Below, in pieces: positions 31,568 through 36,964 of a stretch of DNA of 36,964 nt (position 1 is its first letter; every line of letters starts with the position of its first letter). The stretch is from Chara braunii (lineage: Eukaryota > Streptophyta > Charophyceae > Charales > Characeae): the NCBI GenBank assembly GCA_003427395.1, contig BFEA01000244.1, positions 61,349 through 98,312 on the forward strand. Reading direction: 5' to 3'. The position numbers and the translations under genes were made by a program. The notes beneath the pieces were generated by a model that was not told where the DNA came from, did not search any database, and was given only the letters and a program-made list of their open reading frames with translations.

Positions 31568-32261
31568 TGTTGAAGGCGTGAAAACATTCGGTGATTGGTT
31601 ACATAACAAGCAACATGAGTGGGTTGGAATGAAGGATGAGATAAACTTTTCGAAGCAGAGTGTGATGTCATACTGGAAACAGTTTTTAGAAACAATTGAA
31701 GATCAGTAGGGGTCTCTATCTCGAAGAGTGTCACTCAAGACTGACTTCTGACCGTCAATGGAAGGAATAGTGAAGGATGATTCACATGACATTGATATTG
31801 CTTTCCTCATGAAAAATGACGAGAACAAAGAACCACTTTTTGTAGGACCGGCTAACGAGCGTCCTAAACCAGAGTTGAATCATGTGACAAACGTGGAAAA
31901 GGATCAATTTGTTCTGTTACGTCCTTCACAAGACGACATTGACCAATGTATTCTTGTGTGGAGGAGAAAAGTTGTTACTGCAATTGACAACGACGTCAGA
32001 TCGCTAACTTTCAACCACGTTCTCGTTGAATATTGGGTGCCGCAACCTGTCGTGAAGAATCTTATTGTGCAATATACGAATGTGTGGAAGAAGACATGGA
32101 AGAACGACAAATTGTCACTTGAGCAATGGCAGCATGCAGATTGCATTCTTTGGAGGTGGACGTCAAGAATATCGCGCTTGGAGAATGGACTGCACATTCC
32201 AAAATTAGCCAGAGAAAATGTTATGGCATGCCTTGGTCTTCCTGATGAAAAAGAACGATAA

Positions 32262-32699
32262 CATTCCTGATGATGAAAACCAATTAGCGTAAGGGATGTC
32301 ATCACAACTTGTGGCATGTCATGCCTTGATCTTCCTGATGATGAAGAACGTTAGGTAGTGTTTATTTTAAATTTTCTTGTAATATAAATTTTGTCTCATT
32401 CAAAGTACGGTCATATGACTGTATTTTGCGCATTCATTGAATTTCCAACCACTTGCGCCTATAAGATGACCGTCCAATGATAATTTCATCGTTTGTGGTG
32501 TTTACTTCAAATGTTGTTTGAACCGTATTTGACTGTTTCGCAGAATGGTCCAACCATTAGTGACTACTGGATGGCCGCCCACCAACATCGTATGGGGAAG
32601 AAACATGTGGCATGATATAGAGGCAATATTTTTCACTTCTGAAGTCATTTTTGAGGGTTCATTAGTCAGTGTCTGAGGCATGGATGTCGAACCGCACCA
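32262..32699. other. Interval between the DUF7869 remnant and the next ORF
   Basis: This is probably the 3' part of the DUF7869 gene followed by intergenic DNA. A short duplicated string (ATGGCATGCCTTGGTCTTCC near 32223, TGTCATGCCTTGATCTTCCT near 32317) marks a small tandem duplication. No further coding region is recognised. Confidence 0.4.
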
Positions 32700-33149
32700 T
32701 TGGGAACATTATCCTCGGCAGTCTCTCTACATTTGTGGTCGTCGTTGTTGCGGGTCGGGAATGTACCTCGAGAAGTGCTCGCGCCATTCTCACAGTTGTT
32801 TTACTATGCGATGAAATTCTACTACAATAATTTGAAGGTTATGACATTGTTTTCTGCGGCGGCATGTGTCCAAGAACGTTGCAATGTGTCATTTCTTATT
32901 TATAACGATAATTCTGGAATTGCAAGCGCGTACAATGCAGATAACGTTGATGTGCGAAGGCGAGCAGAATTTCGGAGAGCGATTAGAGAACAGCCAATGT
33001 TGAAAACATTACTGGATGGCCTTGTTGACACGACAATCAAATATCTCCGGCATCTCCTCTTGTGGGAATATGAGAGAATAGATGCGCATGTAGAATACAG
33101 AGACCCTGCACATCATGGACAAAATGATATCACTATTTTGGAAGATTAG
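32700..33149 (+). CDS. Hypothetical 149-aa protein
   Basis: The frame encodes a peptide with protein-like composition: PFSQLFYYAMKFYYNNLKVM, ACVQERCNVSFLIYND, DVRRRAEFRRAIREQPM and KTLLDGLVDTTIKYLRHLLLW, predicted mostly helical, ending in NDITILED at a TAG. There is no signal peptide or membrane span and I recognise no family. The frame remains readable upstream of the ATG only with stops, so the start may be wrong, or this may be the last exon of a longer or decayed gene. Its 3' end has been copied into the tandem repeat that follows. It lies about 440 bp after the DUF7869 remnant on the same strand and may once have belonged to the same element. Confidence 0.4.
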   Translation: MGTLSSAVSLHLWSSLLRVGNVPREVLAPFSQLFYYAMKFYYNNLKVMTLFSAAACVQERCNVSFLIYNDNSGIASAYNADNVDVRRRAEFRRAIREQPMLKTLLDGLVDTTIKYLRHLLLWEYERIDAHVEYRDPAHHGQNDITILED

Positions 33150-33560
33150 ACAGTTTACAGTAGAAGATAGGCTAAGTTAACTTTGCTAAGTTTTAAGTTT
33201 GATGGTACGATGTTTCTTTTATTGCAAATCGGGGTGCTATCTGTCCATGAGCCTGACCATATTTTTTGTTTTTATGCACTCTGGTTCTCTGTTTTTTTCC
33301 TTCAGTGAAGACATTTGGAGATGTAAGGGGACCCTGCACATCATTGAGAAAATGATAGCCCTGATTTTGAAGATTTGACACTTTGCAATTGAAGATAGCT
33401 AACTTAGCTAAGTTTAAAGTATAACGATGGCAAAATGTTTCTTTTACTGCAAATCGGGGTGCTATCTGCCCGGGGCCCTGACCATGCTTTTATATTTCCT
33501 TTTATGCACTCTGGTTCTTTCTTAAGTGACAACACCTGGAGATGTAAGGAACGAAGGACC
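33102..33560. repeat. 228-bp tandem duplication at the end of the 32700 ORF
   Basis: GACCCTGCACATCAT and GCAAATCGGGGTGCTATCTG occur in both units with a step of about 228 bp (33102 to 33330). The shared order includes GAAGATAG, TTAGCTAAGTTT, TTTATGCACTCTGGTTCT and TGGAGATGTAAGG. Unit 1 includes the last codons of the upstream ORF; unit 2 and a short third remnant (ending about 33562) are non-coding. Confidence 0.8.
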
Positions 33561-33562
33561 CT

Positions 33563-34440
33563 TTGACGGGCATATAACAGTGACCCCGCTTCCAGGAAAG
33601 ACACTTTAATTTTTTTTTTTGCGTTATTTCCTATATTATTTTGAATGCCACTCATAAGTTTTTTACTTTGCCCGGCATATGAAGTTTTCAAAGTCTCACA
33701 GGAAGCCCCTTTTTCTTTTCCGGTATTCATATATCATTTTGAATTTTACCCCGAAGTTTTGTTTTTTTTTACCATCACGGACTGCCTAAGATTTTTATAT
33801 GTTTCAAAGTTTTTTAAACTTTTTATGATTACATTCTTCATGTATCGAAAAACTTCTTACCCTATTGGTAAATATCATTGTATGTTTTGTCAAAAATTGA
33901 CAATTAAGGTATGTTCAGTTTTTATAAAACATTTCATTTTTCACGAAAACATCGTTCTTAACCGTGTGTCTTTTTTACGTGAACCCAATGCCTTGGACGA
34001 ATTGAAGAAGTTGAGTGATGATTGTCTGTCTGTTCACTCTTTTTTTTTCTGATCTAAACATGTTAATCCTTGCTTTCTCTAAGTCTTTTTCATAACTCTT
34101 ATCAAATTTTGTTATGCGAAGAGTTAGTTTGGGTTTTTCTCTATTGATGATCCCATCGAGAGCCTTCATGGGTCTGGCAACCCTAGTGGACTTTGTGGGG
34201 AGTCAGTAATGGTGTAGTTATGCCATTGAGAAATGTCCCAATCCTGCTAATCGGACGTGATCATGATGATCCTCGGTGGTGCGGTCGTTCCCTCCCTCAA
34301 TTTTTTATACCCCGCTCTAAAAACATATGTATATATATATATGGAGTTATATGGCGTATCGTGCTCTGCACCCTATTTTTTTGTTTTAAGATTTGTTTTT
34401 TAACTTAAAAAAAATAATAAAAAATTCCACCATTATTGTT
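33563..34440. other. AT-rich stretch without a supported gene
   Basis: A 135-codon plus-strand frame at 33645-34052 is Phe-rich because of poly(T) runs and overlaps minus-strand frames, so I do not call it. A short (TA)n lies at 34328-34341. No family motif is visible. Confidence 0.5.
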
Positions 34441-34451
34441 TTTTTTTTTTN

Positions 34452-34488
<37 letters not shown>

Positions 34489-34567
34489 TTCATGATCAAT
34501 CAATCAATTAATCAATCAATCAATCAATTTACTCAATCAATCAACCAATTAATCAATCAATCAATAT
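34440..34567. repeat. Poly(T) tract with one N, then (ATCA)n microsatellite
   Basis: A run of about 45 T residues contains an N at 34451. Soon after it, ATCA/ATTA tetranucleotides repeat from 34495 to about 34567. Assembly accuracy is doubtful here. Confidence 0.9.
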
Positions 34568-35539
34568 CCACAGACATATGAGGTGTCCAAGGGCGCAGTG
34601 TCCTGACCCTCCATGATGTACAAGGCACACCTAGTGCAAGTCAACACTCACCTTAATTAAAAAATGGTGGTGTGCAACTGACTTTTCCTTTGGTCTAAGC
34701 GGGCTCAGAGCCCTGCTCTACAGCAAAGCACTGCCGACCACTGCTCGTGGTAGCCGTTGGGCTCGTCCAGGGGTGCGACGGCAGTAGGACCAATGCAGTC
34801 TTTTGTAATACGCACCGAGTTCCTAAAAGTGAAGTTATGGGTTGTTTGTGAAGTCGCTGTCACAATCAATGAAAACAAGTGGAAAATAAAAGATAATAAA
34901 AGAGAAGCAAGAGAGAAAACTAAGCGTCTCTTTGGTCTCCGCTTAATCGGGACTGGTTAATCTGACTATCACTGTCAATCATGGCGATGGGATTCTTTGT
35001 GAGAATATTATTTAATTATTTTTAGTTAATTCACCTTAATTGTCTTTTGAAATTTTAGTTCCCCTTTCTTGTGGCTTTGCGGGGGAACGAACGGTTTACC
35101 CTATAAATTGAAATCCAAAGTGGGCGGCTTAAGTTAGCTCGACCCTTCTTGCTCCCATTTTACACGACGAGCATCCCACCGGGCGCACGACTTAGACCCT
35201 TTAAACGTAGGGTAGTTGAGCCCACATTGCAAGGAGGCTTATCACCCCTCATGCAAGGTCATAAGCCCCCTCCTTACCATCGGATATGGGTCTTTGTTAG
35301 TGGTAGGCCTGTCACTCTTTTTGAAGGAAGGAAGTAACCAGTCAATATCCCATTACGGGAGCACTTTGCACTGAAGCTTGAAAATTTTTCAAGTGAAGTC
35401 GAAAAAATTGCAAGTTTTGATCGCTCGACTATTGGCTAGTAGGGGCACACACGGGTTTGTGTTGTCGTCGCACATATTGCGTTAATTGGGACAGTGGTGC
35501 AGAGGGACGAGGTGCATATAATTTTGGTATTTAAGGTTA
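34568..35539. other. Interval without a recognised gene
   Basis: Only short frames are present. The block at 35150-35340 (CCACCGGGCGCACGACTTAG, CACCCCTCATGCAAGGTCAT) is GC-rich and non-coding and could be part of a degraded LTR, but I see no TG/CA ends or partner copy. Confidence 0.4.
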
Positions 35540-35854
35540 GTGGTTCACGGGCTTTCGGACACTGTTTGTGTGAGAGGGTCCGTAATAGGGTTGAACCAGC
35601 CTGAACGATGGTGTAAGCGGGATGATGTAACTGCGGCACTACATGTCAGCGTCACATATAAAAAAGAAGAGAATTCTACAGGGACTACCGAGCAGGAACA
35701 AGAGCAGTCGGACCGTGACTCCGGCATGGAGTCTGAGGCCAGCGACACAAATACACATTTCTGGCATGGGCTCGATGCGTGGGAATGGGACCACCTGCTT
35801 GCTGGACCGGTAGACGATGGTCCGAAGGCCAGCTCTCAACGGCAAAGAGACTGA
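35540..35854 (+). CDS. Weak hypothetical ORF, acidic C-terminus
   Basis: The 104-codon frame encodes a polar peptide with a Gln/Glu-rich stretch (TEQEQEQSDRDSGMESEASD) and an aromatic WHGLDAWEWDHLL segment. Minus-strand frames of similar length overlap it, so it may be chance. No family is recognised and no start context favours it. Confidence 0.2.
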   Translation: MVHGLSDTVCVRGSVIGLNQPERWCKRDDVTAALHVSVTYKKEENSTGTTEQEQEQSDRDSGMESEASDTNTHFWHGLDAWEWDHLLAGPVDDGPKASSQRQRD

Positions 35855-35978
35855 GCCACGAGGTGGTGGGAAGCAGTGCCAAGATAGTGGCGCAAAGACA
35901 CGGGGTATATGTGACAAACGAAAATGACAGAAGTCAGACGTCCGGTTCACGCTCATGAGCATGGTTGATGTCATTTTG

Positions 35979-36130
35979 CCTCCCTGCATGATCACTCGTC
36001 GTCCATTGATGTTTGCGACCATGACGAGTAACAACATGGTTGGGTGGCAACATCCTATCACCCTGCATGATTATTCGTCGTCCATTGTCGTTGGCTAGTG
36101 TGACTACAAGTAACAATAAGCTTGGGTCTA
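35979..36130. repeat. 81-bp tandem duplication
   Basis: CCCTGCATGATCACTCGTCG...AGTAACAACATGGTTGGG at 35981 is repeated as CCCTGCATGATTATTCGTCG...AGTAACAATAAGCTTGGG at 36062. No coding role is evident. Confidence 0.8.
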
Positions 36131-36939
36131 GAGGTCATATCGACTCACTCATGCTAACTCTGATATTCGTTGTTAGGCTGCTATTATCTAAGAGAGATGG
36201 TGTTATACGGAGGATTAAAAGCAACAATGAGTTAGTTACAAGTAAAGAGGAGGGACTGATGTGGAGATTCCGGGTACGAGTAACTCAAGCGGATTATAAA
36301 GGTCTCACTCTGTAAGTTGACGTCGTTTAGTGATTGCAAATCACGAAACTCGTTTGTATCGGGTGTGACATTAGTGAGGAGGCTGCAACTGAGTTCACGG
36401 ATGAGAAGGGGTGCACAGCGTGGATACTGGCAGCGAGCGCGAGCTGGCAAAGTAAGTTTTCAATTGTGAACGAGCACGCGGAGAGGACCGTCAACTTTCA
36501 AAGAAGGGTCATAAGTAAAGGTACTCGGTATTGGCAATGAGAGACCTCACAGTTCATCACAGAGGGAATCACATTTTACTCCTAGTTGTTCGTGTCACTT
36601 GTTTTGTCATGAATCGCCCACTAGTCATCTATCTATCACCCGCGGTCATGACTGCGGGCCACTTTACGACATGCGATCATCGTCATGCCCACGGGGGGCA
36701 GCCGCGGGGGCCAACCGTGGTAAAAAAACCCCGTGATTTAAAAAAAATAGAATAATAAGCCAAAAAAAAAAAATGGGGGGGGTTGTAGGGTTTTAAATTT
36801 GCTACATCCCCATATGTTTTTTTTTGGATTTTGATGCTTTTTGCGATTTAACAAAAAAAAGAAAACAAAAAAATAGAGTATTAAAATAAAAAGAAACACA
36901 ATAAAAAAGGGAACTTTTTTTTTTTTTTTCCTGATTGTT
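36131..36939. other. Mixed tail: weak frames, then GC words and A/T-rich DNA
   Basis: Short open frames at 36131-36755 have no recognisable motif. From about 36690 a GC block (CCCACGGGGGGCAGCCGCGG, ACCGTGG) is followed by A-rich DNA and a G8 run. This resembles the left end of another GC-word plus poly(A) element of the kind seen at 3181 and 9771, but its right end is outside the window. Confidence 0.35.
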
Positions 36940-36964
36940 GGTGTGTGTGTGTGTGTGTGTGTGT
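36940..36964. repeat. (GT)n microsatellite at the window edge
   Basis: GT repeats run uninterrupted from 36940 to the last base and presumably continue beyond. Confidence 0.95.

Larger units (their letters stand above)
28719..32261 (+). pseudogene. DUF7869-type gene, copy 1, decayed and split by E6
   Basis: The N-terminal 190 codons are polar and disordered-looking, with a basic PARKRMRE patch. After a frameshift near 29280 come RKALASIRGKDCCRREC (zinc-knuckle-like Cys cluster), FYNMWRTHFRHAKFHDI, FAKCEKCVETV (a second CxxC), SLCIIIDDMDKSKTSIPHFG, KTNLTAIIAHG, HTWFPCYPHDSN, LRIQEDNCWRENKNRYVLAL and GFMLVGHTHTDVDATFSHFS. This string (DDMD..., DNC.ENKNR, VGHTH.D.D..FS) marks the DUF7869 family, whose core looks like a transposase/RNase H-type fold; its true role is not established. 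After E6 the C-terminal part runs FGDWLHNKQHEWVGM to GLPDEKER. Stops at 29623, 29794, 30700, 30923, 31707 and 31749 and at least two frameshifts make it a pseudogene. Confidence 0.85.

Noticed and set aside
33645-34169. Phe-rich ORF that could be a membrane protein
   Set aside because: The hydrophobic look comes from poly(T) runs, and an overlapping minus-strand frame is equally open.
34570-34760. tRNA or small structured RNA near GCGGGCTCAGAGCCCTGCTC
   Set aside because: A short hairpin is possible, but there is no cloverleaf, anticodon arm or TPsiC-like motif.

Overview
The window looks like eukaryotic nuclear DNA rich in decayed mobile elements. I see no bacterial operon structure, no rRNA, no tRNA and no CRISPR array. 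A multicellular streptophyte is the best fit, most likely a charophyte alga of the Chara type. This is inference, from a chromovirus-type Ty3/gypsy remnant, a DUF7869-type gene family, very long poly(A)/poly(T) tracts (some ending in N gaps), and C-to-T nonsense decay in CG, CHG and CHH contexts, which suits plant-style DNA methylation. An animal or other genome is not excluded.

Layout. 1-3000: no recognised gene except a 182-codon ORF (2030-2578) behind a degenerate 'CAGAACAGTACT' minisatellite and followed by an AATAAA. 3060-3500: GC-rich and homopolymer repeat. 3916-4690: a broken second copy of a DUF7869 gene, part of it inverted. 5214-7900: AT-rich, no gene. 7928-8783: chromovirus integrase C-terminus plus chromodomain (pseudogene), followed by a possible LTR. 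9771-12440: a nest of non-autonomous hAT-like elements (E1-E4) and an inverted TA-flanked repeat that carries a hammerhead-ribozyme core. 12838-20539 (minus): one very long decayed gene. Its ancestral product had a basic, low-complexity N-terminus, a region with a SAM-methyltransferase-like motif, an acidic linker and a C-terminal C48 (Ulp1/SENP-like) cysteine protease; it is interrupted by hAT-like element E5. 20687-28060: more than 30 copies of a near-perfect palindrome (arms GTTGTCGTGT/ACACGACAAC), locally amplified into 130-140-bp and 64-bp tandem repeats, with one hypothetical gene (22351-23169, minus) inside. 28719-32261 (plus): a long decayed DUF7869 gene interrupted by hAT-like element E6. 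32700-33149: an unknown ORF followed by a 228-bp tandem duplication. 33600-36964: poly(T), an ATCA microsatellite, weak ORFs, short repeats and a terminal (GT)n.

How it fits together. The two large genes and the chromovirus all carry in-frame stops that are mostly explained by CGA>TGA, CAG>TAG and CAA>TAA, plus single-base frameshifts, so I treat them as pseudogenes, although assembly errors could explain some frameshifts. E5 and E6 can be removed at their 8-bp target duplications and the flanking reading frames rejoin exactly, which proves the order of events. The most novel-looking items are the palindrome array beside the 5' end of the methyltransferase-like/C48 gene, the hAT-like family whose members carry copy-specific iterated words at both ends, and the hammerhead core.
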